DNA from: Cloeon dipterum
Taxonomy: Eukaryota; Arthropoda; Insecta; Ephemeroptera; Baetidae
Reading direction: 5' to 3'
DNA: 64,000 bases
Assembly (NCBI RefSeq): GCF_949628265.1
Contig: NC_088786.1
Span: 11,780,001 to 11,844,000, forward strand
Shown in pieces: positions 1 through 14,300 of the stretch. Position numbers and translations under genes: made by a program. Numbering within the stretch: the stretch's first letter is position 1; each line of letters opens with the position of its first letter. Below the pieces are notes generated by a model. The model made no database searches. It was not told the DNA's origin and worked only from the letters and a program-made list of their open reading frames with translations.

Positions 1-3000
1 CAGAGCCACCATCCACGGCCACGTCGGCGCCCACACCATCAGCATCGTCAACGCGCCCATTGAAATGAATGACACCTGCGAATGAGAATTTCGTTTGGAC
101 AAAATCTAATATAATCACAAAAAGGAATGAACTTTTAGGATTCTACAATTTAGTTTTTGACGAAACCATGTATCTGTCTAGCTTTTCCTGATGTGAACCA
201 AAGCTTTTTTCAATTTAGCTGATATTTTGTTTGTTCAACCAGACAAATCGATTGGTTGGTTTCACTTTCCAGAAAAAAATAACAAATTTCCCACAAGGGT
301 TCGTTCCGCAGCTTGTAAGTTTATAACTACTAACCGTAGAGCAAAAAACCAAACATATTTATTTGTAAGCTGAAGAAATTTATATTTTACCAAATAGATT
401 TTTTTCATTTTAAATTTCAGATAAAAATAAAAGTTAATTTAAGATTTAATAATAAATTTTTCATCATTTTTTCTTAGTGATAAAAATGGAGCTATGTGAC
501 ATGGTAGTCATTTTCCTACTGTGGTTATTTTTACTCTATATTCTATATTTCATAGTTTCTGGGTAATTTTCATCTGAGCCCTTCCTGGGTCTTTTATGAA
601 TAACGATCGTGGCCACAAACTTTCAATTTCAAAGATTTTGTTAATTTTGCTTGTTGAAGGATATCATTGAATTTTATTCAATTTTAAATGCGTTAAATTT
701 TTAGATTTTACACCAAAAATTATTATATGTTTGGACCAATTACTTATTTTTTATTACAATTTTCTTTATCTATTTCCTAATGATTTTTAGCTAAAGCAGT
801 TTTATTGAAACTTTCTCTCTGCTGCTCTAAGTGATACGAAAAATAAATGGCCAGCACTAAATGCGCTGATTTTCATATTTAACAACAAAAATTTCATTAA
901 ATTTGCATACATATTTCTCTATATGGGGATATATATTGAAATAGATTGATCCCAATATTTTTACATCGAAATAGGAATAACGGCTCTCCAGAGGCCACCA
1001 TTTATTTATTATAGACGAGGAAAGCGAATTAAATTTGAATTACACTACACTTCACACAAGTTCATGAATTCGAAATTTATACGCGCAGTCGCGCAGTTTA
1101 TCAAACAAATCCCCGTGTGATGTGCGCGTATTTTTCCCGCGGAATTATCAACAAATTTATCCATAGCGGTTTTTGCGTGCGGTTGCTAGGGCAACAAATC
1201 CTTTTATGGAGTTTAGGGCGCGATGGAGCATGACGCGCGGGTTGCATAATATATTTTTACCTGCTGCAGCAGAATGCGGTCGACGCGTGGCAGATCCCCA
1301 ATTTTGCCGAAAATAAGACGGCCGAGTCCTGAAGTGAGGCCGATGCACATGATTAGAATCTTGCCGTCCTCAGTCGGAAATCGCTCATCCACGAATTTGA
1401 CCTGCGTGCACGCGGTAAATGTGCAAAAGCCCGTTTTTAGCGTGTCGTATGTGTCATACCATGTGGACGTACGGGACAAAGTAGCCAAAAAGGGAGCAAG
1501 GAATACAGATGGTCCAGATGACGTATCTCTTCACCCGCCAGTTGTCACGGTTGATGATGGACTGTTTTTTCGTCGTCGGCGATTTCTCTGCTGTCGCCTG
1601 TGATCCTTTGGGCGGCGTGAAAAGGAAACTGGCAGCGGCCAAGCCAGCCATGCAGATTGCCAAAAAGCGGAGTGCCCAAGGAAGGTCTCCTTCTTGCAGC
1701 AAAAAACTTAAAATCGGAGGCAGAGCTATGGTGAAAACTGAGCTGCCTGTGAGAAAAAAGATTAATGTTATTTTTCTTTTTGCATTTTTTTCATGTTCCT
1801 ATTTGAATAAAGAAAAAACGTAACAATAAAAAAAATTCGATTTACCTTACATGCTCAATTATTTAATTATTTCATAAGCTTTCAGAATGTTAATTCAAAC
1901 GTTGTGCAAATCAAAGTTTGTTTCAGAATCATTGAACACACATTTTTTTTAAATGCAAGCTGTTGAAGGACAATCTTATTGCAATTGATTTTCTCATGAG
2001 CGCTCAAGAGTGGATTTTTACAGATTAAAATTATAATATACAATTATTTACTAAGTTAGCTTGGTTTATGTTTATAAAAGAACAAGAATATTTGGTACGG
2101 AACTTATGTATATAATTAGATTTCCTGTTGCTTTTTCAGCAATTATATCGAGATTGCTTACGATTGAAAGAGATTTATTTTTTATACTGTTTTATGTCAA
2201 TTCGAACTCACCTGTGCAAACAATTCCGTTAACTAAGCCGAGCTTTTCTCTGAAATGCAGGCCGAGCACAGCCAAAGAAGGGGTGTACGCTAGGGAAGCG
2301 CCGATGCCAAAAATAATGCCGTAGGTAACACAAAGAGCTTCCACCTGTGTGTGTCATAGTTTTGTTATACTTTTTCAATATCTGCTATTGACAAGTGCGT
2401 AAGCGCTTTGTTAAAATGGAAACTTGGTACAGAGGACGATCCAATTGCGTTATTTATTTGAAATGGTGCTAGTTTTCCTTTTAAAATGGCACATTTGAAA
2501 TTTATATTTTGTGAATTTTCATTTACCGTGTGTGTCAGGAACGATGATAGTGTCATCCCAATGACGGCAAGGGAGCCACCGACCAAGGTGGTCCGCTTCA
2601 GGCCGAGCATGTCGGTCAAAATGCCAGCAACTGGCGATAATGAGAAAGTGGCGCCAATTGTCAGCGAGCCGACCAGAGCTAAATAAGAACAGAGAAAGAG
2701 TTGAAGGATCCGAAAATAATTATCCAATCACGAGAAAAACCTTTTTACAAGTCAAAGCAATCAAACGTTATATTTTTAGCCTTTGTTCAAATTCTTGATT
2801 TCAACATTTTTTTCCTGGTATTAGTTTACTCCATGAAGCCCATTTTTTTAGAGAAAAACTGATTTCCCGACTGGTTTAGAATCTATTAAATTTATTTAAT
2901 GAGTTAAAGTTTATCCCATTTGGTCCAACCGTGTGTTAAATGATCTGCTTGCGTTGGAATTCGCGCGATGAAGGGGCGAGAGAAAGAGAGGCATTTTTCG

Positions 3001-5358
3001 TCAGGGTTTTCTGAACAGGGAAGTATTTTTGGCCGATCTATGCTTTGCTCTCTCACGTCAGAGCAGCAAGATGGTTAAAAAAGAAAAGGCAGGAGTAGCT
3101 TGCGTAAAAAAAGCCGCGACAGAGCGAGTTTCGTGCTGTTGCAACTCTATTGACAAGCTGACTGTTCAGCCGCAGAGTAATGCGACAGGGAAAAGCATCT
3201 GCAGGAGAAGCCTAGTTTACGAACTCGAAAGATTCTCTTTTATATGGATTTGGTGACGCATACATAGGTTGACTTGGCATTTGATTATATTCGCACTGTG
3301 AACTGCGATGTGTTTCGATTAGAATTTAATTGCGACGGGACTAGACGAACCGAGACTGCTCTGACGCAGAATTACACTTGAGAGTCTGCACCCTGCTTGA
3401 TCAATTTTATTCCTTTGATTGGTCTTGAAGGGGCTATTTTTACTGCTTGATAAAACGAGACTACAGGCTGAACAAAAATTCTCGAGTAAAAATTGAATTT
3501 GAAGTCACAGCTTTGAAATTGAACAAAGGTTGTGAAAATTTCGCATTTTGCGCAGGTTTGTAGAACCGCGACTCCCCGAGCGCGGCACAAGCTAAGTAGA
3601 GTGGCTTGTAACAACACAGTTATCGCCGTTGATTGTGGAGAAGCACACTCGTCACTGTTTTATAACTGCGCGCGTATATGTATAAAAATCTTGTGCACGG
3701 GGCTTTTATCAGCTCACTCCTCTCCACACTCAAGGATATATATATACGTTTTGTTTGCTCTGTGAAACCCAACAAGCCCCTCTGCCGAAAAAGTTTTTAA
3801 CACAAATCGCGTCAAATCAAGTCCGGCGTACGTTTCATTCCGCGAACTAGTCCTTCTCGCTGTGAGGTGATTTTCGCGCAGAAATTTAATGCGTCACAAA
3901 GAGGCGCTCTATTCCAGAATCAAGGGAACTACCTGGTTTTTTTACCATTTCGAGTGCTGATAAGCAGCAAAAGTGTTTACTAAATATTGGGCACTCTCTC
4001 TGTCTGCGACGAATATCAGCAAAGATGATAAAATGAATTTGCACATTTGTATGGTTTGGAGAGCAAAAGTTGCGATGAAAAGATTGAATCTTCTATATTT
4101 GTTCAAATCTACCGATAGCAATTAAAACTGTTCATTTTTTGCCTTTACACGATTTTCTGATTCGTAGTTTTATTAATATTTTTACTATCAGATCTCTGCT
4201 AATATGTCGCTCTATAAGCGGTATCTAAAAAATTTGCTACTCCAGCTAAAACCATTCGGCGCGTATCAGCATATTATAAATTCAAGTACCAATAATTTGT
4301 TTACCTATCTCTGCTGCGGCTTATGCGGTTGCTTTTAAGAAGAACAACGCTAATTCAAATATATTTTAGATAAGATTATATAACATTGTTAATTTACTTT
4401 TATTGCCAACCTCTGTAGATAAACAAGAGGGGCGTTAATCGCACGTCGTGCAAACAACAATATAGGCCTCTTTTGTATTAATATTTCGCTTAACCTGCCA
4501 AAGAAGCATTCCAACGGTTGGGTAAACTGAATTTTGATAATTACTAGATGCTAAGTGATTTTAAAAATAGTAAATTAACAAAGGTACATGTCATCAATTC
4601 AGAAACCAATAAGTATTTGAGGAAACCACTCCATTAAACCAGAGTACAAGAAAATAGTGCAAAAACGTAAATGAAGAAAATTGGGGGTTTCTCAACAATT
4701 TTTAGCGTTACAATAACTTAATAATAATTTTAGTGCAAATTCCTCTTCAAGTTTCTTGTGCATTTTCATATTTTATTTTTCGTTTACCAACTCAGAAAGA
4801 CATTTCCTAAAGTTTTGTCGTGTGTTAATTTCTTCAGCAGTATTAGTTGGTCAATATTTAAGTAAATATTTTGTCATTCTAAAACTCACAAAATATGATA
4901 AACATTAAAATAAAAAGCTGAAGCAGACGAAAAACAATGTCATGAAGAAATTTCTTATGTTGTGTCAGAGAGGGAAAACATTGAGATGTTGCACTGTTTT
5001 ACTTAATTTAGGAATTTCAAAATTTTAATTTTGTAAAAAGGACTATTGTAATTTCCTCCTAAATATTTGAAATTAAAAATTTTTCTTTCATTTTAAATTA
5101 ACAAATTATAATAATTAAATTTGGTTGAAGTCTAAAATATAAAATGTTGAATTAAAATTTTTTGAGAAAACCTGCCATGGAGCTTGCATCAGTCTCCCCA
5201 GCCTGGATAAGGGTTTCCTGGAGGCGCGCGTAGATGACCGAGTAGGAGTTGATGAGGCCGAAAACGAGGCCGTTGACGCAGAAGGAGGCGGCCACCACAA
5301 GCCAGCCATGAAGGCCGCCGTCACGCGGCCGCCAGCCGTCCGCCTCAGGCGCACTCAT
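1..5358 (-). CDS. Monocarboxylate-type transporter (SLC16/MCT family, MFS), 5' part
   Basis: Six exons join in frame: 5358-5172, 2678-2527, 2344-2212, 1746-1460, 1401-1261 and 75-1. They give 325 codons, and the gene continues past the left edge. The chosen start is the ATG at 5358 (MSAPEADGW); an upstream in-frame Met is possible but less likely. The N-terminus carries the SLC16 signature region (DGGLHGWLVVAASF) at the start of TM1. Later exons give alternating hydrophobic helices, a GL-HFREKLGLVNGIVCTGGS segment typical of the TM4-5 region, a short charged central loop (about residues 170-195), and the PYVHMVKF and SGLGRLIFGKIGDLPRV blocks that follow the loop in MCTs. The family moves lactate, pyruvate, ketone bodies or related solutes across the plasma membrane with protons; the substrate here cannot be told. 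Introns are 58 nt (1402-1459) to 2.5 kb. The first donor (GTTTTC) is weak but keeps frame. Family is confident; member is not. Confidence 0.88.
76..1260 (-). other. Intron of the MCT-like transporter gene
   Basis: AT-rich intron between the exon ending at 1261 (donor GTAAAA) and the exon starting at 75 (acceptor TTCGCAG). No coding signal was seen. A near-palindromic GGTTGCTAGGGCAAC at 1181-1195 resembles an RFX X-box; its function is unknown. Confidence 0.6.
2679..5171 (-). other. First coding intron of the MCT-like gene (2.5 kb)
   Basis: Mostly AT-rich sequence with no convincing exon or repeat. The acceptor (TTATTTAG) lies next to 2678 and the donor (GTTTTC) is at 5171-5166. Long first introns often carry regulatory elements, but none is identified here. 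Confidence 0.6.
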
Positions 5359-8300
5359 GCTGTCGATTGCTGGAGGCCGCGAACGCTGGCTGCTGGTTGC
5401 AGTGTCTCGCCTGCTCGGACGCACGGACGGACGCACACTGCCCCCACTCAACCCCTTTTTATTTTCGTCTCATTCTCCACACACACTACGCGGCCACCGC
5501 TCGGCGAGAACAAATTAAAAGGAGGCGACGATCGAGAGGACCCACGTGGACTCTCGCGAAAGCAGCGGCGTTTCACGTGAGGCGACCTACTACAACGTTG
5601 TCTTCTGCCGTTCTACGTCCTCCTCCCCGACGAAACGGCCTGCGCGCGATACACAAAGTCAACACGAGACAACGAGTATTTAGCAAACACCTTTGTTGTG
5701 TGCAGGTTCCATTTATCTCGCCGGGCCGTGTGGGAAAAAATCGCAGGCATCAATCAGGCGCGTCGTGGAAAGTTTGCAGAAATTGGCTGCGCTTTGGGGT
5801 TAAATAATAGAGTGGGGCAAAAAGGGTCCGCTGTTCTCAGGCACCTAACAAAGTGGTTGTTTTATGAGAGAGTCAACTTGTTGTAAAGAGCAAAAGATTT
5901 AATTGTTGGAAATCACCACGCAACTATATTACAAGCAAAATAGAGCAAGAAATTTGCATACTTGATTTTTATTGATATTAAAAGTACACATTATTTTAAG
6001 AAGAGATTGCTCCACAGTATAAAAATTATTATAAATTACAGAACTCTTATTGTTTAATTTGCTCTAAAAATATACTGGGGAAATTGTTTAAAATCATTTA
6101 AAAATAAAATTACCAATCTTTAGATCTTTTATCCTCGGAAGTTACTTTTTTAATATTTTCAGCCTACTCAACGAAATCCGTAGTAAAGGAGCTGGAACAT
6201 GTTGAGTGAACAGCAACAATTTCCTTCGCTATATTTGCCCTTGTTCTGGGCAGCTGTTTCAGCTATAAATTCCTCTCATCAGTAGTAAAACCCTGGAACC
6301 TAAATCGCTCTGCAGCATGCTGCAGAACGTCGCCACCTAGCACGTCTCCTCAAGGTGACAAGATATTTTTAAACGCTATCACCACATCGCTCTGGAGGGA
6401 ATTTCTTACTTTATTACAAGCACTAAAAAGTTGCTAATCGATTATGTTTTGTTTCGTTCGTGTGAAGAAAAAGCAAGATTCCTCCTCTTTCGAATATCAC
6501 AAAACTTGGAATTCTGCTCCTAAATTATGAACAATTTTTTGGGGGCTATGAAGACAGATATACCATGTCGCATTTTTTTACTTTGATAATTCCTCTGCGC
6601 GCTTTAGTCGTGCAAGAAAATAATTTGCGCGTCCACATATGAAACGCAGCCACGTCCTGATAAAAAGTTGCTCAATGTTTATCTAAGGATTGCGTAAAAG
6701 GGATTTGCGGTGGCGTAATATAACTGTTCCAAATTTACCAATTTTTATTTTGGGGAGGAGTAATAGGAACAAGCTGGATGATTTTTAATATGATTTTAGT
6801 GGTAGTTGAATTAGTTTTAAAAACCAACACTCAATTTAGATAACCAATTTTCAAAACATGATTTATGACAGCTCGTTTTGAAAGATTACAGGGATTTTTA
6901 GATATTTATTTTGCCTCCTTGACAGAACAAGTTCATGGTCTTGTTCCGAGTAGACTTATCTTGTCATCAGAGGAAACTACTGCTCCCACCATTTGATAGC
7001 TATCATAAGCGCAATTATTTTTAATGAGGTTAAAAGCAAAAATTGCAAAAATCCGTAAAAATCCAACGTGCAATTAAATTAAATGATACTAGGGGCAAAA
7101 AAAAAACAAAATTTGTTTCCAAATCATTTCCATATATACTCAATATTGTCAAAAGAAACCAACGGGATGTTTTATGTGTTTTCTTCAACTGATAACATGA
7201 TGAAATAATCAACAAAAATAACGTGTTTGACCTTGCGGACCTTCCGGCCTCTCTTATCCAGCAGCTATCAACTTCTGTTGTTCGAGTGCAAAGCTCAAAT
7301 GATGTCCTCCACTTTCAAAATTTCTGACCCTCATATTTTAACATTTGCAATACATAATATGGTAGATCAAATTGAAATAAAAACCATATTTTTATTAAAA
7401 ATAGCACATTTATTACAGTAAACAAAAGTACACTTGAACAATTTATCATGAAGCCAACAATCAATCGACACAACAAATATAATAGTCCAGGAGCTGGCGA
7501 AGGATTTTTTGATCGAAGGAGAAGGAGCTGATTTTCTCCACAGTTAGACCCAGAAAATTTTGAGCAAGGCTGTTTTCATCCGCGAACGCGAGCACCTCGC
7601 ACTTTTCACCCGCGAGACTCGCGTCCGCCCCGTGTTTTCTGTTTGTCTCTGAAAGGACCTGGCAGCGGATCTCCCTAAACCATTTCATAAGTGTGTTTTT
7701 TATATTCTGTCTCTTTTAAAAACAAGTACTTCGTATTATATTACACATTAACAATTGACACGACAGCTGGGCTTTTTGGCTATTCACATTTTTTCGCGAA
7801 GAGAAAAGACAGAGAGAAACGACGTAGCGAAAAGAGTTTTCTTCTAAAATTTTTGCCATTCGCCGAATCGCAGACAAACTCTCGCAGCATAAATCGCAGA
7901 ATGCATCAAAACCAATCTCATCCTAAAAATAAACAAAGTGTTTTCGCCTCCGGTAGAAAAAAAAATCGAACCCGTTGCGCAAGAGCGAGGTTCTGAGGGT
8001 TGCCAGCTGAATATTGCCGAGCAGTAAAACAGATTCGTTTCTGGGAAATAATTGAAAATCCGAAACGCAACCTGCGCCTCGGAGAAGGCAACAATCGGCC
8101 CAGCAGTCACCGGAATTAAATTAAAGAAGGAGATCACGGAGATCGTCAAAGAGTTTTTAGAACTGATCTAGTTTGAAAGCCGATTTTTTTGCTGGTAATT
8201 TTAGAAAAATCCAGCTCTCGTTTTATCAATTTAATCTCAAGTGACGTCCTATGTCACACCATTGACGCATCCCAATCTCCTCCACGGTCGGGCAGCTGGC

Positions 8301-11300
8301 AACCCTAGTGCGGGGGACGGTAAGCTGAAAGAGCTCCGGCTTGGCCCGAGGCTTAATGGGTGTTAGGCAAGCGGCACCGCAGCGCCGCGGCGCGTGTTGC
8401 CGGCCCACCAGGCGCTCGCTGCTGGAGATAGAGAGCCGAGTGTGCGCCTGGCTTGCTTCTACGGGGCTCGGGTGGCCAGCCACAGGTAGCAAGCGGCACA
8501 GGTTGCTCCTGCCCGACTCGCCTATTGACTGCCAAACCTCTTTCTTCCCATTCACGCGCGCGATAAAAAATAAATATACAGCGCTAGCCGATGACCGTCC
8601 TTCCCCCTCTCGCCTTCACTCACCCTCTCCGCCGTTCGCTTTTTATTTCCTCCGCCTGGATCTTCGCCCTCAGTGCTAATTAGAGTAGATTTACTTGCTA
8701 TTGGCTAATTTGCGTTAAAGTTTATACTTTTACGAGCTTGCTAACAATAAAATCGACGCGTACTCTGTTGCGTGGCTCCTCTGTAAGTAAGCGTACCTAG
8801 TCTTATTGTGAGTATATATTCAGATCAGAGATTCGAGAGGAGATCTGCATTCTTCAGGGTATTTGAAAATAGTCAAAATTGTGCATTTTTCTCATCAAAA
8901 TATCGGAATCAGTCGATTTTAGCATTAAAAACGTTAAAAACAAAAATTTCGGGATTTTTAAAGCATATAGCTGTAGGGGCGGACGCGATTTCGTGGTGAG
9001 GTTTGTGGAGAGTATCACAAAGGCCGACTTGGTCAGCAGTAGAAATAGGCCAAATTGCAACAGGAATTTCTCAATTTCGCCAATTTAGGAGTCACGAAAT
9101 CGCTTCCAGACCCGCGGAAGAATGCCAAGATCTCCTCGTTGTTTCGAGTATTTTCAGAGCATTCTACTCCTATTCAAAATGCAGAAAAATTAACTCTCAG
9201 CGCGCGCGGCCATAAATTGTTGGACGAACCAAAAGCATGTACACATTTCATTTTGATTGAGGTCTATGCATGTTTGCCAAAGAGAGTTTTGCCTTGCTCA
9301 AAGTCGCCGAGAACTCGGCACCTGGACTAGGATGAAAACGCGTTTTCTGTCGTTCTGCATTATTAACTCGATCTACACGCAAAACGGAGAGCGAAAGCGG
9401 AAATGAAACGCAGGCGGCGAACCTCTTTTCTATGACAATTTTAAACTCCTTGCTTATTGTCACCGTGGTAATGTATATATGAGACGCTTGCACGTGCAGC
9501 CCGGCGGTGCCGCGGGACGAGTGTCCAGCGGCGTCGGCGGCGGTGCTGCAACTGCCGCTTCATTTATATATAATTGATACATTCGAGATTAGCGCGCAGG
9601 GCTGGAATAATTGACAGCTTGGTGGGTCCGCCCCGCGTCCCATTGGCTATATTTGATTATGTTTTCATTGTTAGGCCTGCGAGTGGCGCGCGATTGTACA
9701 AAAACACTTACTTAGTACAGTATGTAGAGAGACATCAGCTGCGGATTACTGTTCGTGTTTGTGTGTTTTGTGTGTATAGTGTATAGAATTATTATTGTAC
9801 ACCCAGAGAGAAGAGAGCAGAGAAAGAGAGCTTACTTACGAGGTGACGTATGTGTACGAGATAGTAAGTTATTATTACGGGGCGCTGCGTTTGCTCGCCT
9901 GCTTACGGCGTCCCTCACTCTCTCTACACTTCTTTGACATGCATAACTGTAAATATATAATTTCCGTTTGCCTTACATTCCTATTCGCTGCTGCGTGCGT
10001 GCCAGCCGAAACAGGTGGTGTCTCTTCCGCGCGATTCGCCGCTCGGATCGATTTCCGGCCAGGCGTGACAGAGAACGCGACAACAAAACCCTTTCTTTAT
10101 TTCCTCCCTCACTACAAATAAGTGAGGTATGAATAAATCAGTACGGCTCAAAATGCAGCAGGTGCGAAATCGATGGTTTAATCATTTCACGGGGTGCTCT
10201 TGCAGTCTCGCTTTCGAAAGGGCGCGCGCCGCAAAAAGCGGTCCCGCGGAGCAAAGGGAATTTTTAATCGGGGCTTTTGAAGTGATATTGCTTTGCGCTC
10301 TCTACTTGTTGACTTTGCGCTTGTCGCAACTTGGTAATTAATTTCGCCGCTCCGTACTTTATAACGCGGCAAAAAGAGGCATTTTCGCACGCGACCGTAA
10401 ATTAGTCGGCCGCGGAAACCGACAATAGCGGGCTTGCGGCTCCAAACGGATTATGGATTACTTTTAAAGTTTCTTGGATCGCAACGGCGCTGAAAAGTCG
10501 CTCGGCTCTGCTACAAGCTGCTTCGGATTTAATTGAAAAACGCCGTCCGCGTGTATTTCTCCGACAAAAAATCGTTAAAGGACGTGATGGGGAAAACAAA
10601 ACTCGCCGGCAGCCGTGGGAAATCTGACTGGAAAAAGGCCGCGTTGGAACGAATTAAACTCAGACAGAGACAAAAAGCCTCGCGATTCGTCATCAGCGAC
10701 GCTATTAGTGGCCTCCAGCAATTACATCCCAAACAATGGGATCAAGGCATACGTGTTCTTGCCCTGCCTCCCAGGCGAAATGCTATTATTACCTCTAATT
10801 GATAGCATAAGATTACCGCGACGATGTAACATCTAATCTCAGAGGGCGAAAAATAACATCAATGGTGGCTGTTGCAACCGCAGGGTTCGCAAAGTCCCGC
10901 TTTTTCTGAGAAAAAGTTTCTTTTTAGTTTTTCCTCAATTTAGCGCTAGTTTTCAAATCATGAACATGAAAATATTGTGTTTAATAGCCAAAAAATGTAT
11001 TGTAAAAGTAATTTTTTATTTAACTGGTTAAATAAATAATAGATTTTTGGAATATTAATTGAAATTTCAATTTTTTCGTTTTAATGCAAAATAAAATCTG
11101 TAAAAAGCGTATCAATTCAACACGTATTTACAGCTGTTTTTCGCGCAATAAGCCAATAAACAAAATCGGCGTACCGCGGTAACGATTTTCCTCATTAGAA
11201 CGCAATCTTCTTCGCAGATTTCCCTCGACTGCACGTGCTGCAATTCACACCGTCGAGTTGCAATCTCTCTTGAATGAAAAAGCGATTAGAGCGACAGCAG

Positions 11301-14300
11301 CCGCGGGGAGGAGACGAAATTGAAATGCACCTTGGAGAGTGAGAAAGAGTGCGAACACGACGTGGGAAAGATTAAAAAATGAGATTATCGATTGCTGCTT
11401 GCCGGGTGATTTTCCACTGCAAAGTTTTCTCATTACTCTGTTGGCGTGGTGACGTGCGCGCCGACGACAATGGCACAGCCCAACTTGGCCCGTGGTCGAT
11501 GCAGAGAGGGCGCCGAGAGATGCGATCGCGTCCCACTGTGCGTATGACACATGTGTGTACATAACATGCATATTATGTACAACGCACATCCGCTCCGCAC
11601 GCACCCTTTCACAGCAAGGGAGGAACGAACGCAACTTGTTTGCGTTGGGGGCCGCGGCGGCAGCCTGTCTGCACGCGCAATTGCTGTCGCGGCGCGTCGC
11701 ACACACAAAGCGCCGCTAACCATGCCACACAACCGAGCAGCAAACGTTCTCGTTTCATTTCACTGCTCTGCGCACCGAAAAGCCACACCAAGCGAGCAGC
11801 AAGCAGCTCGCCAAAGGGCATGTTTCTGGAACCGGAAAAAATGAGATCCTCAGGCATCGCGAGACGAAAATAAGGATTTTCAACGTTTGTCGCGAGCAAA
11901 ATGTTCCCTTTTAATTAGTTTTGCGCGCAAAATTCGCCAGCGGTATTACATGAATGGAAAATTTTAATTTCGCAGTCGTAAAGTCAAATTGGAGCACCAG
12001 CCATGACCCTGTGTTTTGAACAAAATGGAGCAATTAAATATTCAAGCTTTAATAAATATCCAATTTACGGAATGAATGACTTGTTTGATAATTAACCAAA
12101 TGAAAAATGTTTTTGATGAAAATGGAAAATTTTCTGTATGGTTTTTTATCGGTAGTAATCAGAGGTTCAGGAATTTATTTTATAATAATCTTTTGATTTT
12201 GCATTAATTTGTGAACAGAAAAATGACTAAAATCGCACCACAAAGAGAGCGGTTTCGGTTTAGCATTGATTTCCCCAATGTATAAAATCTGCATGCGGTG
12301 CATGGTTCTTCATAGTAACTCGGTGTGCTTTTGTGAGACTAAAATATTTCAAACAGACAAGAGGAAATAAATCAATGTTAAAATAAAACCAGCTTATTTT
12401 CCTGTCTTTAAATTGGCAAAGTTCGAATAAAATTAAAACAACGTTGCACAGTTTTGAATTGTTTTAAAATTGACAGAAAATTCCAAACAAATTTCCCTGT
12501 TCTTCAAAATTCCGATAGTTTATTTAAAAGTATCTTCATTTAAAATAATTTTCTTTTTGGAAAATTCCTGTAAAGTTTTGCAAGAAATCAAGTAAAAAAT
12601 CGTCACAAAATCACACATCAACGCATGAATTTTTTATGCATCAGGGTTTATTTGCTTTGCGCAAACGCTTCTTCCTGATTAAATTCAAATCATTTGAAAA
12701 TCCCTCCCCTAGCCGGATGCTCCACGGCAAAAAATGAATCCTCTGGGACGTTTTTAGCTCCTCTCAGTGAAATAAATCGCGTTTTCATTTGGTTCATGTA
12801 AAATTCATCAGCACAGTGGGAGAATGCTGCGAAAGTTCCCGCGCAGATTCTCGCCATACGGAAACGAAAACTTGCGCTAGGTTTCGTCAATCGAGTCGGC
12901 TGTCGGCGCCCGTTGACCTTTACGCCTTCGTTTACGCCCACCCGGTCCGCAGGTGCACAAAGGGCAAGTCACTCGTTTTGCCCCGTGCGATAGACAGAAC
13001 AGGAGTGGTGAAATAAAAAGGACCCTCGCCTCCAATTAGGGAGGGAAACAGCAAACACTCGCAGAAAAGAGTGAGTGGCCTGCGCCGCCGCCGCGTCTTA
13101 TTCTGAAGAGTCGTCAAAAAATATGCAGGCGCGTCACTCGCTTTTGCTATTGTCAGGAAGAACGGAATCTAAGCTCGATTTTCGGATTGAACGATGAACC
13201 GGCAGAGACGGGCAGGCCCCCGCAAAAAGCGGGACTCGATAGCGGGTCTATTTTTTTATTCGTTATACGATTCGCGGCGAGGCAGATGACTTTCTTGCCC
13301 TTGGCGCGGTTGATTAAACGGATAAGAGCACGCCGTTGAAGGAAAATGGCACAGATAGTGGAGAAACATGCGCAGCAGCAGCAACCACGGCCGCTTTTTG
13401 AAGTGGAATATAGTTGCGAAATTGCTTCCATCTTTCGTGTCGCCGTGATTAATTGCCTGCGAGGCTAAAAAGTGGTTTAATTCGCAGGTGGTGGCAATTT
13501 TTCGCCTCGCCCACGCGGAAGGGGCTGCTTCGGTTGGCACGCACCGATAACGATTTCATAACTTTGTTATTATGCTGCGTATTTATAGATAGTAGAGGGC
13601 CTATTGCACTCGAGAGAGAGAGACTTAGTTGTAAAGCTAACGATTCGTTTAATTTTAATTGCAAGCCTGCTACGGTTTTGAAATCGATCGACGCCGAGTT
13701 GATACGTGTGTGCTGAGTGAAATCCTTCTCCTCGGCGGTGTCAGCTCGGATCGGCTGGATGCAACCTGTTAGGCGGGCGCGCCCAGCATGTTGCATACCC
13801 TGCCCCCCGTCGCCGCGCGCCGATCAATACGCGCGCAGCCCGTTTGCTCGCGCGTCATTCGCTCCGTTCACAAGACCTGCTGCTAGGCTTCGGCAGCAGC
13901 CAGCAAAAACGGACACACATACACACACTCACCCACACACTCTCGAGTGCGCTGAAAAACTCGACTAGGCGCTAGGCAGCGCGAAAACTGCATTTTTCAT
14001 CAGTTTATCTGCCGGGAGAGAGAGATTCCATCCGTGCTCAGGCGGCGCGCACTCACACACGTGCTCCTCATTATATTTAATGCATTTGCTGGCGAGAAGC
14101 TCAACAAGTAAATTGGAATGTGCGGCCGCAATCGGTGCTATTTTCATTTTACAGGGATTGTAATTTTGTCCAAACAATAGATTTTCGGATTTTTCCTAAA
14201 TTTCGGCAAAACCAAAAATTGCACATTCAAAGCTTAGAGGATATAAGTAGTGTTTTAATAGGTTAAGAAATTGATTTCAGTTTAATTTTTAGAAAAAAAT

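Noticed and set aside
7966-7980. Possible tRNA B box (GGGTTCGATTTTT on the minus strand)
   Set aside because: No cloverleaf can be drawn, there is no A box at the right distance, and the B-box consensus is broken by the T run.
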